Source: Solen grandis
Lineage: Eukaryota; Mollusca; Bivalvia; Adapedonta; Solenidae
Direction of reading: 5' to 3'
Assembly (NCBI GenBank): GCA_021229015.1
Contig: CM037777.1
Location: 62,817,593 to 62,881,592 of the forward strand
DNA: 64,000 nucleotides
Shown here: one piece after another, positions 46,665-58,907 of the stretch
Numbering within the stretch: the stretch's first letter is position 1
Layout: each line of letters starts with the position of its first letter
The notes under the pieces: generated by a model
Seen by the model: only the letters and a program-made list of their open reading frames with translations
Database searches by the model: none
What the model was told of the DNA's origin: nothing
Translations under genes and position numbers: made by a program

Positions 46665-48340
46665 TATGATATAAGCGCCCGATTGCGCAACAGGAAAACA
46701 CAAACACAATCCGTCCGATAGACGGCTGTAAAAATCACATCCGACAGAAATGTGATGTTCAAACAAAAGACTAGGTATCTCCCGACAGGAGAAACACAAT
46801 AATAATCGTTAATGCATAAATAAATCAGATAAAATCCAAAGAATATAATCCACATGAAATTTATGCATTCAAGAACCGCGCAAACTACAAGCACTGAACT
46901 GCGCATGCGCAAAGCAATCTCATTTGAGACCGATAGTCAGTATGACGAAATAGAATCGTACAAAACTTCGTACGAAATTGACATTAGTGAAACGCTGTTG
47001 AGCGTCAATTATCTTCGTACGAAGAAATGAAAGAAAAAAGTTCGTACGAAGTTAAGTGAAACGGACCCCTGGATATTAAGGAGAAGATGCTTTGAAAAAA
47101 AACCAAAAAAAACAATAGCAGATGGAGAATGTATTGGTATTGTTGTTTTTTTGGGGATTTTTTAATAATAATAAACGTAACATGCGGTTATCTTTAACTG
47201 GTAACTTTGTTGTTTATTTGATTTTATATCCCACTGTAAATAATTAAGAGTAATCGACCCTATCTGTCCGAAATGAGACGTAAACCAATCATCTAATCTA
47301 CAATTTGTAAAATTCCTCACATTGCTGAATGGGAAATTAAGGGTACACTTGAGATTTCCACCTGTCAGTGATTGGTAGTAATGCTTATCACCTTATGACT
47401 TGGTATATTGACAGATATAATTAAAAATGATATATTAACTAGTGTAAATGATGCCGTCATACTTTAAGCATGTTAAATAACAACAAATGTTCATTAACGT
47501 GGCACACAATTATGAAACCACACTTAAATACCAAATGCTACTTGATAATTTTAAACCATTACCATATATAAAAACGTAAGAGTCGATTCAAGAAAGTGAT
47601 TGCACAGCCTTACATTGATACAAAGATTGAATCATCTGAGACAGTGTACACGAAATTGACATTATGTGAAAACATAATGAAAGGATAATATATAAAACAA
47701 CACATTGGTTCAGGAAATCAGCTGTTTACCGTCAAGTGTTATTAATAAATCATCAGTATAAACCTTGTATTTTCCTGGAGTGAAACAGTACTAATCACAA
47801 TAATAACAACCAAACAATAATAATTGAAACTAATTAATTATCGCCTGTCTAGCTTGATGACCTGAACCAAAACCTTGTAACATATCAATGTGGTTAAAAG
47901 CATGTATAATGTTGTGATGTAGCAAAGGCACATTTCTTCTTAGGCACATTTCTTCTTATGCACAGATTATGCAACTTCATACACACAACCACTACCTTGC
48001 AATATTCTAATGAAGAGAATGGCAGGCATCTAAAGATATAAAATAACAGTAAAATCGGTGCCTCATTTTTAAGGTATCACCAACAAAACACATAGAAAAT
48101 AAATCACATGATCATAGGGTTTTAACACAAAGTAAATTGTCTGACAATGCAATGTCTGTATATAATTAAATTCAACTATCAAATTTCAAACAAACCTAAA
48201 TCTTGACATTACACCCCAAATAATCTTTCAACAACAACTCCTGACTTTCCGATCTATCTACATATATACAGTTTCAGTAAAACGCCTTTTGGTAGCTATA
48301 AAGATCCAATCAAATTAAACAACTTTCACTTAAAATAAGT
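46665..48340. other. noncoding sequence 5' of the DIRS remnant
   Basis: The first 250 bp may hold the DIRS leader. After 47072 the sequence is AT-rich with no coding or repeat structure that I can identify beyond a short direct repeat (GGCACATTTCTTCTTA) near 47925-47960. Confidence 0.45.
46920..47071. repeat. short palindromic MITE-like stretch
   Basis: The palindrome TTCGTACGAA occurs three times (46967, 47013 and 47039). CTTCGTACGAAATTGAC at the left pairs with GTCAATTATCTTCGTACGAAG at the right. The end phrase AAGTGAAACGGACCCC also recurs as AGTGAAACAGGCCC near 8446, so it is probably a dispersed family. Confidence 0.5.
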
Positions 48341-48720
48341 GGGTCATGATGGCCCTAGATCGCTCACCAGAGTACATAAGCGAATTTAAAGCAATTCAAA
48401 TCACTTTATATTATTACTTCCAGCAGTAACCAAAATCAAGTTTCAGATACAAAAAAATGCTTAAGTCGGTCATTCATCTTTCATGGGATCAACTTTATTT
48501 TTATGAATAATGGTTGACAGCCATGAGGTGACCTCATTTGTACAATAGGAAATTAAATAATTAATTCTACCCTCACTTTCGTAGCAAAAGAATTTAAAAA
48601 AATTCCTAAAAAGAGCTTCTAAGGAAACTACCCCGGCACCAAAGGGCATAAACTTCCCAAAGATCAAATATAGCAATTATGGTTGACATTCTGAGCATTT
48701 TTGTCATAGAGAAATTTTGA
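48341..48720 (-). repeat. AGCTCACC-family fragment
   Basis: Starts GGGTCATGATGGCCCTAGAT, a variant of the family tail, then TCGCTCACCAGAGTA. The rest is degenerate and runs to the next element head at 48721. Confidence 0.6.
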
Positions 48721-49846
48721 TTTTTAGCTCACCTGAGCACGAAGTACTCAAGGTGATCTTTTGTGATCACCCAGCGTCCGTCGTCAACAACTTACTTTAA
48801 GTAACATCTCCTCTGAAACCGCTAGGCAGAATATGATTAAATTTGGCAGGGATGATTCTTGGGTGAACCTTCACAAAAGTTGCTAAAATAAACTTGATCC
48901 ATATGGAACTCTGGTTGCCATTGTAACAGAAAGAAAAAAAAAATATGAAAAAATTAAAAATCGTCTTGCCAGATTTTACAGATCTTCTTTGGGTAACTCT
49001 TTACCAAGATTGCTAAAATTATTTCGATCGGGAAAAGAACATGGCCATGAGGGGCGGGGATAATTTGCCTTATATGTATATATAGTTAAATCTTTAAACA
49101 ACCTCTCCTCTGAAACCGCTGAACAGATTAAATTTGGCAGGGGTGATCATTTGAGGAAGCATCACAAAAGTTGCTAAAATTATTTTGATCCGTAAAAAAA
49201 CATGGCCGCCTGGGGCGGGGCTTATCTCCTCTGAAACCGCTGGATATAATTTAGTTAAATTTGGCAGGGATGATCATTGGATGATGCTTCACAAAAGTTG
49301 CTGAAATTTTCTGATCCATAAAAAACATGAACGCCAGGGGTGGGACCAATTTGCCTTATATGTATATATAGTGAAATCCTTAAACGACATCTCTGAAACC
49401 GCTGGACAAAATTTGATTAAATTTGGCAGGGATGATCCTTGAGTGAAGCTTCACAAAAGTTGCTAAATTATTCCGATCCGTAAGAAAACATAGCCGCCAT
49501 GGGCGGGGCTAATTTGAAATTATATGTGTATAGTGAAATCTCTAAATGACATCTCTGAAACCCCTGGACAGATTTTGATTTAATTTGGCAGGGATGATCC
49601 TTGGGTAAAGCTTTACAAAAATTGCTAAAATAATTCCGATCCATAAAAAAATATGGTTACAAGGGGCAGGACTTATTCGCCTTATATGTATATATTGAAA
49701 ACTTAAAATGACCTCTCCTCTGAAACTGCAAGACAGAATTCGATAAAACTTTGCAGGGATCATCTCCTTCAAAACTACTGTTTTACTGATGTTCCTTGGG
49801 TAACCCTGTACTCAGGTGAGCTACTAGGGCCATCATGGCCCTCTTG
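48721..49846 (+). repeat. pearl-like element, AGCTCACC family, complete
   Basis: Head TTTTTAGCTCACCTGAGCAC, then CAGCGTCCGTCGTCAAC, then about six core units marked by CTCTGAAACCGCT and GGCAGGGATGATC, then tail CTCAGGTGAGC and GGGCCATCATGGCCC. The GCTCACCTGAG head and CTCAGGTGAGC tail are inverted copies. Confidence 0.88.
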
Positions 49847-50571
49847 TGTACATCGAGTATGTAAAGAAACTAAATGGCCCCCTGGGCCTTATTTTTCCAG
49901 AAATCAACCTTATTTTAGCATTTATGGTAGACAGTTCTGAGGTTACCATCCATTTGTGCTTAGTGAAATTATATTCTGGCCACTGGCTTCATTGAAGATA
50001 ATGCAGTATCATGCCATAAACAACACCTATGACATTATCATGACACTGGACAAATCAGTAATAGAAAAACTCTCGTATGATGCAAATATACCAGTACCAT
50101 TTATTTACGTTTAAGATATACTGCTGCCTGAAATCAAACCAACGACTTCCATATACATGTATATGTGACAGATACACTAACCAATCTGCCACTGAGACTG
50201 TTAGGGACTACATGTGTATGTGCATGCAAAAATGTATGAACATTATGTATATAAAATAACTCTGGGTAATACACAATAAACATATTAAAGCAACTTGTAT
50301 TTTAATTGGAGTGTGAACAGAAATAGACAAAAAACTGTGTGATGCATGTGTAAATCATCCCAATCAAATGTACAAATGATTGTATAAAAAGGAAAGAGTT
50401 ACAAATACTGTTTAAGTGTAATGGTAGCATATAATTTGAAGAGGATAAAACGTATTATTATAAAGAGGACATAACATAAAACATATTATTCTCAAGTATC
50501 ATAGCTAGTCATAGATGAGTCTGGTTTGAAACGAAGGTAAACTTATAAGACCAGCATATATTTAAAAATGA
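49847..50571. other. noncoding sequence between pearl-like elements
   Basis: No gene or clear repeat. The left 200 bp resembles decayed family sequence (CATTTATGGTAGACAG, CTTCATTGAAG). The remainder is AT-rich. Confidence 0.4.
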
Positions 50572-50880
50572 AGGTCATACAGGCCATGGATCGCTGACCT
50601 GAGTATAGGGTTACCTAAGGAACATCTGTACTAAAACATTTTGATCTGGCCAGTAGTTTTGAAGGAGATGATTTTTTTAGTTTTCCTATTCTTTTCTTTC
50701 CGTTTCATTGCAACAAGAGTTCTACATGGATCAAATTTATTTTAGCAGCTTTTGTAAAGGATCATTCATGTCAAGTTAAATCAAATTCTGTCCAGCGACT
50801 TTAGGGTTACGGTTAGGATGTCGTTCAAAGTTTTTTGTATACCTTTAAAGCAAATTAGCCCCGCCTCTGGCGGCCATATT
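50572..50880 (-). repeat. AGCTCACC-family fragment
   Basis: Tail-like start (CAGGCCATGGATCGCTGACC), then GGTTACCTAAGGAACATC and two partial core units. It ends where the next head begins at 50881. Confidence 0.65.
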
Positions 50881-51895
50881 TTTTTAGCTCACCTGAGCAC
50901 AAAGTGCTCAAGATGAGCTTTTGTGATCGCCCTTCGTCCGGCGTCCGTCGTCGTGCGTCGTCCGTCGTCAACAATTTGCTTTAAACGACATCTCCTCTGA
51001 AACCGCTGGACAGAATTTAATGAAACTTGGCTGGAATGTTCCTTGGGTGAGTCTCTACAAAAGTTGCTAAAATAAAGTTGATCCATGAAGAACTCTGGTT
51101 GCCATGGCAACAAAAAGAAAAATAATTTGAAAACTTTAAAAATCATCTCCTTCAAAACTACTGGCCAGATTTCAAAATAATTTGGTACATATGTTCCTTG
51201 GGTCAACTTCTACCAAAGTTGCTAAAATTATTCCGATCCGTAAAAAAACATGGCCGCCAGGGGCGGGGCTTATTTGCCTTATATGTATATAGGGAAAACT
51301 TTAATCAACATTTCCTCTGAAACCACTGGACAGAATTTGATCAAACTTGGCAGGGATGATCCTTGGGTCAACCTTCACAAAAGTTGCTAAAATAAAGTTG
51401 ATCCATGTAGAACTCTGGTTGCCATGGCAGCAAAAAGAAAAAAAAATATGAAAACTTTAAAAATCATCTTCTTCAAAACTACTGGCCAGATTTTAAAATA
51501 AATTGGTACAGATGTTCCTTGGGTCAACCTCTACCAAAGTTGCTAAAAAAAAATTCCGATCCGTAAAAAACATGGCCGCCAGGGGCGGGGCTTATTTGCC
51601 TTATATGTATATAGGGAAAATTTTAATCAACATTTCCTCTGAAACCACTGGACAGAATTTGATTAAACTTGACAGGAATGATCCTTGGGTCAACCTTCAC
51701 AAAAGTTCCTAAAATAAAGTTGATCCATATAAAACTCTGGTTGCCATGGCTACAAAAAGAAAAAAAATATGAAAACTTTAAAAATCATCTTCTTCAAAAC
51801 TACTGGCCAGATTTTAAAATAAATTGGAACAGATGTTCCTTGGGTCAACCTATTTATCTCAGGTGAGCGATTTAGGGCCATCATGGGCCTCTTGT
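50881..51895 (+). repeat. pearl-like element, AGCTCACC family, complete
   Basis: Head TTTTTAGCTCACCTGAGCAC, an extended GTCC/GTCG tract (50934-50970), and long core units of about 310 bp that each contain CTCTGGTTGCCATGGC and CATGGCCGCCAGGGGCGG. The tail is CTCAGGTGAGCG with GGGCCATCATGGGCC. The core units are close copies, pointing to recent amplification. Confidence 0.88.
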
Positions 51896-52750
51896 ATCGG
51901 AATTATTTTAGCAATCAATGAAGAGGGTTACCCAAGAAACATCTGTACTGAAACATTTTGAAATCTGGCCAGTAATTTTGAAGGATATAATTTTAAAGTT
52001 TTCACAGTTTTTATTTCCGATGCCATGGCAACCAGAGTTCTACATAGATTTATTTTAGCAACTTTCAAGTTTATTTTAGCAACTTTCGTGACGATTCATC
52101 CCTGCGAAATCTAATCAAATTATGTCAAGCGGTTTCAGACGAGATGTTGTCTAAAGTTCTCTTTATATACCTTTTAGGCAAATTAGCCACGCCCTGGTAG
52201 CCATGTTTTTTTAACGGATGGGAATAATTTTAGCATTCTTAGAAGAGGGTTACCCAACGAACATCTGTACTAAAACTTTAAAATCTGGCCAGTAGTTTTG
52301 AAGGAGATGATTTTTTAGTTTTCATATTCTTTTCTTTCCGTTTCATGGCAACAAGAGTTCTACATGAATCAAGTTTATTGTATTTTAGCAACTTCTGTGA
52401 AGGTTTATCCAAGGATCATTCGTGCCAAGTTAAATCAAATTCTGTCGAGTTTTTTTATATATACATGTACCTTTAAAGCAAATTAGCCCCGCCTCTAGCG
52501 GCCATGTTTTTTTTTATTTACGGATCGGAATAACTTTAGCAATCGAGGAAAAGGGTTACCCAAGAAACATTTTGAAATCTGGCCAGTAGTTTTGAAGGGG
52601 AAGAATTTTAAAGGTTTTAATATTTTATTCTTTCCTTTACCATGGCAGGCAATTTTGCAACTTTTGTGAAGATTTACCTAAGGGTCATCCCTGACGCAGG
52701 GTGATCACAAAAACTCACCTTGAGCACATTGTGCTCCGGTGAGCTAAAAA
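51896..52750 (-). repeat. pearl-like element, AGCTCACC family, minus orientation
   Basis: Core units with GGTTACCCAAGAAACATC or variants (51927, 52248 and 52553) lead to the head in reverse, GAGCACATTGTGCTC then GGTGAGCTAAAAA at 52738-52750. The left end lacks the tail palindrome. Confidence 0.75.
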
Positions 52751-52823
52751 TCAATCCATGGATGCAAAGTAAGCAGGAACGTGGACAAACCAATATCTGA
52801 AAATAAAACAATTAATGATTATC

Positions 52824-53904
52824 TTTTTAGCTCACCAAAGCACGAAGTGCTCAGGGTGAGCTATTGGGATCACCCTTCGTCCGTCGTCTGTCGTCCGTCG
52901 TCAACAGTTTGCTTTAAAAGACATCTCCTCTGAAACCGCTGGACAGAATTTGATAAAACTTGGCATGTATGATCCTTGTGTGGGCTTCTACAAAAATTGC
53001 TCAAATAAAGTTGATCCACGAAGAACTCTGGTTGCCATGGCAACAAATAAAAAAATAATTGAAAACTGAAAATCATCTCCTCTGAAACAAATGGTCAGAA
53101 TTTATTTTCCTTTGGCACAAATAGTCACCTCATGAATGTCTACCATAATTGCTAATAATCCCTTTGAAAAATGAGGCCCCTAGGGGGTTGAATAATTTCC
53201 TTATATCCTCTGTATAGAAAACATCAAAATACTTTTTTTTTATGAAGCCAGCTGTGAGAATTTAATTTCCTTTGGCCCAAATGGTTACCTCATAAATGTA
53301 TGCCAATCCCTAGGGGGTCCCCTTCCCCCAAATTGGCCTTATTATATACTTTTCTCCCATTTTACTGTAGGTGAAAATTTCCCCCCCCCCCGCAAGAAAA
53401 TAATAATAATAAAAAAATAAAATAAAAGACCGTTAAATCGTTAAATGACTTTTCTCCGCATTTTACTTCTCCTTCTCAATTTGTTTTTAGCTCACCAGAG
53501 CACTAAGTGCTTAAAATTAATGAGATTACATGACCGTCGATTGTTCAGTGTCTTTTAAGTTGCATGATAATACTGTATTTTCTGAAAATGTTAGCGCTTG
53601 TGAATCACAACCGCACTGCTCCATAGAGTGTATAGGGATGGAATTACTATGGTGTCGAGAGTATGTGGGACATTTAGGTAGAAAATTACTTCTAGGCTAC
53701 TCATAGTTGTATTGGCTGCTTTTTCCAGATTAAAAACTGTTACTGATTTAACCTTTTCCTTCATATAGGCTCATATTGACACTCTCAAAAGGAACCACAT
53801 AAAATAGTCACAGTTCAACATTCCTTGTTACAGACAACAATTGTTTCAATTTAAAATGCAGATGTACTCTGGTGAGCGTCTATGGCCCTTGGGCCTCTTG
53901 TTTT
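52824..53904 (+). repeat. pearl-like element, AGCTCACC family, variant tail
   Basis: Head TTTTTAGCTCACCAAAGCACG, a (CGTC)n tract, and a core closely similar to 41108-42694. The tail is CTCTGGTGAGCG with GGCCCTTGGGCC. A second partial head (TTTTTAGCTCACCAGAGCAC) sits inside at about 53485, so two elements may be nested or recombined. Confidence 0.8.
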
Positions 53905-55302
53905 ACAAAGTTGCGTGGGGCAAGATAAATAAGCATACAGTATTGTTAAATACCATAGTGAAAATTTTTTAAAATATTAGCAGCTTCTAATTTCATTGTT
54001 TAATTCAAGTATCTGTGAAAGTATTGATCCATGTCATAAAGGTGTATTGTGTCAACATATTCTTCAGAACATGTAAACATTATACAGTAATCAATATCGG
54101 GCAAAAATTGAAAAAAGGGACAGTATAAAACGGAAATTCAATAATTTTGTTGTGCCATGTTTTTTGTTTTCTTTAAAGATTTACAAAGTACACAGCTATG
54201 TGAGTGGAGAGATGGGGTGACCCCTATTACAAATAGGAGAAAGATCTCGTAAGAATAATCCCTCAGGATAATAAATACTTCCGCGATCCAAACAATATCG
54301 AGAGAGAATCTCTCTGTCGGTCATTTCAACCAGAGAATCCAGTCTGTCCAGTCTGTCGCTTATTTTCGCCTGTTCCTTCCATTTCGCTGATGCGCGACGT
54401 TTTAAACAAACACGGCCGACATGATACTTACGTTATTTTATCGAGTTACGTGAGCGTTCAGCCAGTCGAAAGTTAACGAGAAAATTCTGCGATATCGTAG
54501 CTAAGATTTTTTTAATAAAACATAAAATCTTACGAGTGTCGTACGTGAAAACTTAAGATAAAATTTAAAGTGCGATGTTTAATAAAACGGGGCCCAGGCC
54601 TTTTGCAGATGATACATCTGGGGTGTTATTTTGATACCAAAGGTATCTTCAAGCTCACAGACGCTGGACGGAAGGCAGAATCGACGGAAGGCAGAATCCC
54701 TTTGTTGCCTAGAAAGCGGTATATAATAAGGGTCAGATGAATTGTACTGCATTTATAATTTGCATGTATATGCTATTTACTATTTATGTCTACATTTGCA
54801 AAATGTTTCGTCAATTTTCCTCGCAGAAACTTATTTCCGAGGTATGTACGTATGTAATCGCTGACTTTTCTACGGTTACTGGGTTTGGTGCGAACTCCAC
54901 AATCAATACACTCTTAGAAACGTTTTTCAGTTCCAGGCATATGTAAGCAAAATCATTGTAAGGATGGTAAACATTTGATTTATTTTTCATGCATACACCA
55001 AATGATATAGTTAAACATTAAAAAGAATATCATTATATGTGTGATGAGAGATTAATCATTTTTGCCAAAAATGTCTGTTAAAATAGTTAAGCCAAAAATA
55101 AAAAAAAATATTTGGACATTTTATAAAAAGTATAAAAAAATGTTTCTGAGACACTAATGCCCCGCCGGGATATGGTCAGAACCAAATATTTACTTGTATT
55201 TTTAAAAGTTTATATAATGATGTACATTTGTATAAAGTTTCATGACGATGTGAAGTTACCTTTAAAGAAAAAGAAGTTTAAACACCGAGATAAACTTAGG
55301 GC

Positions 55303-55880
55303 AAAATGACAAATTTTACCAGGTCACAGCCATAAAACTAAATAAATATTACCAGTAAATAGTCCATATCATCATGGTATATATGTATTGCAAGTTGCAG
55401 GAAGACGAAATCATCTTCATGGGGAAAAAAAATTAAATGCAGAACAACCAATTTTACCATGTTCATCCAACCGTGAAAAAATAGGTCACAGCTATGAATG
55501 TGCATAACTATTAAAAAATATTAAAATGATTTTATCATGATTAGTAGTAGTTTCATAAATATGTGAAGTCACATTCATAGAAAAAAAAGCTAAACGCAAA
55601 GGTAAACTTGAGGCAGAACAATCAATTTTACCATAATCGTAAAATATAGGTCACAGCCATACATTTGTATTAATATTAAGTAGATAAAATCGTGATGTAC
55701 ATGTGTACCTAGTTTCATAAAAATATGAAGCCATCTTTATAGAAAAAAAACTTAAACTGAGGCAGAACAACCAATTTTACCATGTTCATCCAACCGCGTA
55801 ATACAGGTCACAGCCATAAATTTGCATAAATATTAAAATTGATAATATCCTGATGTACAGGTGCACCTAGTTCCGTGAAG
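55303..55880. repeat. degenerate tandem repeat, period about 136-173 bp
   Basis: Four units marked by CAATTTTACCATG-like sequence (55311, 55447, 55620 and 55771), each followed by TAGGTCACAGCCATA or a variant. It resembles an old pearl-type core without recognisable ends. Confidence 0.6.
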
Positions 55881-56449
55881 TCATCTTAGAAAAGAAAGAA
55901 TTCTATCTGTCAGCTTTGCTTTCAATCATGCAAATTCTAAATGTCTACTAATGTAAAGTTCTGCAGACCTGATAATTGGTTAGAGATTTTTACGGTGGTC
56001 CGGAGGCATGCTCACCTGATTTTTCTAAGATGGTGGAAATACATTCTAAAGGGTATCTAAGAAATTTAATTTTTTGGCTATATTAAAGACATTTTTGGTT
56101 TATATTTTATAAGATCGTTTTAAATTTGCTTTCATTTGATTAAATTATGTCAATCTTATAAACTGTTAGAGAGAGAGGGGGTGGGGGAGAGAGATAATTA
56201 TAAGACCATAAAGTCCATAAAAAGATGTCAATATTATTCTTGTTACGACCGTGATTACGCTGTTCAAATCGTTTACGTAACATTGGGTTTGATCTGATAC
56301 TCTTCTATTAAATTCACTATAAGAGGCCAAATAAATTAAATCATGCATTCAGCACATTAATAAACGTCCGCGTATTTTCTTTTTTCATTTTTATGCTTTT
56401 TGTCCTTATAATCAACTTCAGTGCTTCTGTTTTGACAAGATTCTTGACC

Positions 56450-56585
56450 AAGGCGGGCAGTTAGGCTAACCATCGTTCTTGGGAAGGACCAGTACTAGAC
56501 TCACATCCTCCGTAAATATTTATCGCATAAAAACAACAAAGATGGTACCCGGGGCTCGAACTCACAGCCCTCTATACCAATATAT
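56450..56585 (-). repeat. possible tRNA-like SINE fragment
   Basis: On the minus strand, GTGAGTTCGAGCCCCGGG fits a Pol III B box. A matching A box is not clear, so this is a weak call. Confidence 0.35.
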
Positions 56586-57239
56586 TTAGATCCGTGAAAA
56601 AATGTTTTCTATATGATTTATTTTGCCTTTACTATGAATTTTATGGCACTGGCTTCAAAGCTAAGTTGAGTTCTAGCACAGCTGGGGGACTTTTTGGCTA
56701 TATTAAATCGTATCAAGTAAAAATAAAAAATGAAATAAATTGAAAAAACCTGAGAAGGTTATTATTTTTTCTACACAGTACAGTATTACATTACATTTTT
56801 GGCCTGTATTAAATAAGCATAAATTCGTTACATTCTATTAAACTTATTAACATTGACATGTCTGTTATTGTCCATTTGTTGTTTTAAATATAATCTGAGA
56901 AAGAGCACTAAAGCCGTCCATAAAATATCGCAGTTCAAAAGTGAATATAACATGGAGTTTGATTTGATCCTCGTTTATTAATTTTACTATAATACGCACA
57001 ATAAATGTTACTTAAATTTATACTTTTTAAATTCAAAGTTTATTTGTAAATCAGCAATACATATTGCTTTTGACCCTTTACAAATTGTGAATCAAACGGA
57101 ATATGGCAAAGACATTATAGATATAATTTTATCTTTATAATCATATATGTTCAAATATAATTTTATGACTAAGCAGCAATAACATCAAGGGTATTTTTTC
57201 GTATTCTTTCGTACATAGGTTAATTAGTATTACTCATAA

Positions 57240-58462
57240 TTTTAAACCGAAACTTAAATGATCGTTCTTTACACAAAATTGATAACGGATACCTCCCGAG
57301 CTCGTCATAAATAGCGGCGTTCGGCGTTGTTTCTTAAGACTAAGAACATATTTACGGAACCTTAAATGCAATTTATCAACCTTTTTTAGATTATAGACCC
57401 CCAAACTTCTGACCCATATAACAAAATAGGGACTTCCATACTATCAAACAATTGTAGCATTGTCTTAAAATACAATTTAGTTCTGTCAAACAAACCGTAA
57501 GCTCTCCGTGCTTGATCGTGTAAATTTTAAAAAAATCTTTCAAATTTCATTTAACTGCATCTGTGAAAGTACCGAGGTGATTAAATTTTATACCTTAGTA
57601 AACAAAATTGTCAACGATCTCAACGGACTCGCCATTCAAAAAAAATGTACATTTCTGTTACTTTTTTCTTTTCAAAAACACAGACTTTCGTTTTATTCAC
57701 ATTAATTTTATGCCCCATTTGACAGAGTAATGATATATGCTATCTATCAGGGATTGCAAACTGACTTTATCTGTAGTAAATAAAACAATGTCGTCCGAAA
57801 ATTAAAATAAGATATTTGGACAATAACTCAAGATCTTTGTCTGTAAATGAGTTTAAATCTTAAGACTTTCAACAATATCATTCACAAAAAAATAGAAATA
57901 AAATAGGCGATAACGGCTCACCTTGTTTAAAGCCAATTGTGAAATCAAAGAACTCAGATATATTAGTATTATTAGACAATTTGACACATGACTTGACACT
58001 TTTATATATGTTTTTTTTTATCATACTGACCATTTTACAGCATATGCCTGAATGTATAAGTTTATACCACAAAGCGTCACGGTTAACGGTATAGAACGCA
58101 CGCTGATAATCAATAAATATACACCAAAGTTTTGACTGCTTTGATAATACATACTGTATAATAGAATGGAGAATAAATATTGCATCAGCCGTAGAACGAC
58201 CATCACGAAAACCGAACTGGCTATCTGTGAATACATTATTTTCGCACCATACGTTAAGTCTATTTCTCAACAATAATGAAAGTAACATTTACCAACGTAA
58301 TACCTCTATAATTTGCAGGATCTGTTTTCGCACCTTTTTTCGGCTTCATTATTATAAAGATCGCAACTCTTTTGTCTTTCAGTGAAGATATTACATTTTC
58401 AATCTCCTCTACAGTAAATTCTATGTCAAGTTCATTAATAATCAAATCAGGGGTAAAATCAT
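57240..58462 (-). pseudogene. LINE reverse transcriptase, decayed
   Basis: On the minus strand, from about 58460: a conserved segment before the RT (TVEEIENVISSLKDKR), then DPANYRGITL, a frame break near 58275, then RT fingers and palm with FTDSQFGFRDGRSTADAIF and CIFIDYQRAF (normally Phe-Asp, here Tyr), GFKQGEPLSPILF, a frame break near 57880, and the catalytic FSDD at 57801-57790. Degenerate thumb-like sequence with several stops continues to about 57240. The ITL / SQFGFR / GEPLSP set is typical of non-LTR retrotransposons of the I/Jockey/CR1 assemblage; the clade is not resolved. The 5' part ends at the pearl-like fragment at 58470. Confidence 0.88.
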
Positions 58463-58469
58463 TATCATC

Positions 58470-58886
58470 ATCGGTTGGTCGGTCCAGCGGTCCGTTGCAT
58501 TTTCCTTGTCCGGAGTATAACTTGAAAACCACAAGTTGGAATTCAATACAACTTCATGCAATGATCAAGCACATGGAGAGGAAGTGCAGTGCACAAGAAC
58601 CATAACTCCATCTTGACTTATTACAGAGTTATTGCCCTTTGTTACTTTTCCTTGTCCGGAGCATAACTTGAAAAGTACAAGTTGGATTTCAAAACAATTT
58701 CACACAATGGTCAACCACAATATGAGGAAGTGCAGTGCACAAGAACCATAACTCTATCTAGAGTAATTAAAGAGTTATTGCCCTTTGTTACTTTTCCTTG
58801 TCCATAGCATAACTTGAAAAAGACTGGTTGGAATTCAAAACAATTTCATACAATTGTCAACCACAATAAGAGGAAGTGCAGTGCAC
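58470..58886 (+). repeat. pearl-like element, TACCCCC family, head-truncated
   Basis: Starts in the GGTCGGTCC tract without the hairpin head. Three core units with TTTTCCTTGTCCGGAG or variants (58498, 58645 and 58791, period about 147) match 19271-20117 in reverse. It stops abruptly at GCAGTGCAC, directly beside the TatD fragment. Confidence 0.85.
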
Positions 58887-58907
58887 TTTGGCCCAAAGGT
58901 ATGACCT

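Larger units (their letters stand above)
53905..57239. other. noncoding AT-rich sequence
   Basis: No coding homology. It contains a region of degenerate tandem units (55303-55880) and a possible SINE fragment (56450-56585). The frame at 54737-54946 is AT-rich and without features. Confidence 0.5.

Noticed and set aside
48341..53904. CRISPR-like array because of regularly spaced repeats
   Set aside because: Repeats are long, degenerate, nested core units in a eukaryotic transposon cluster, with no uniform short repeat-spacer pattern.
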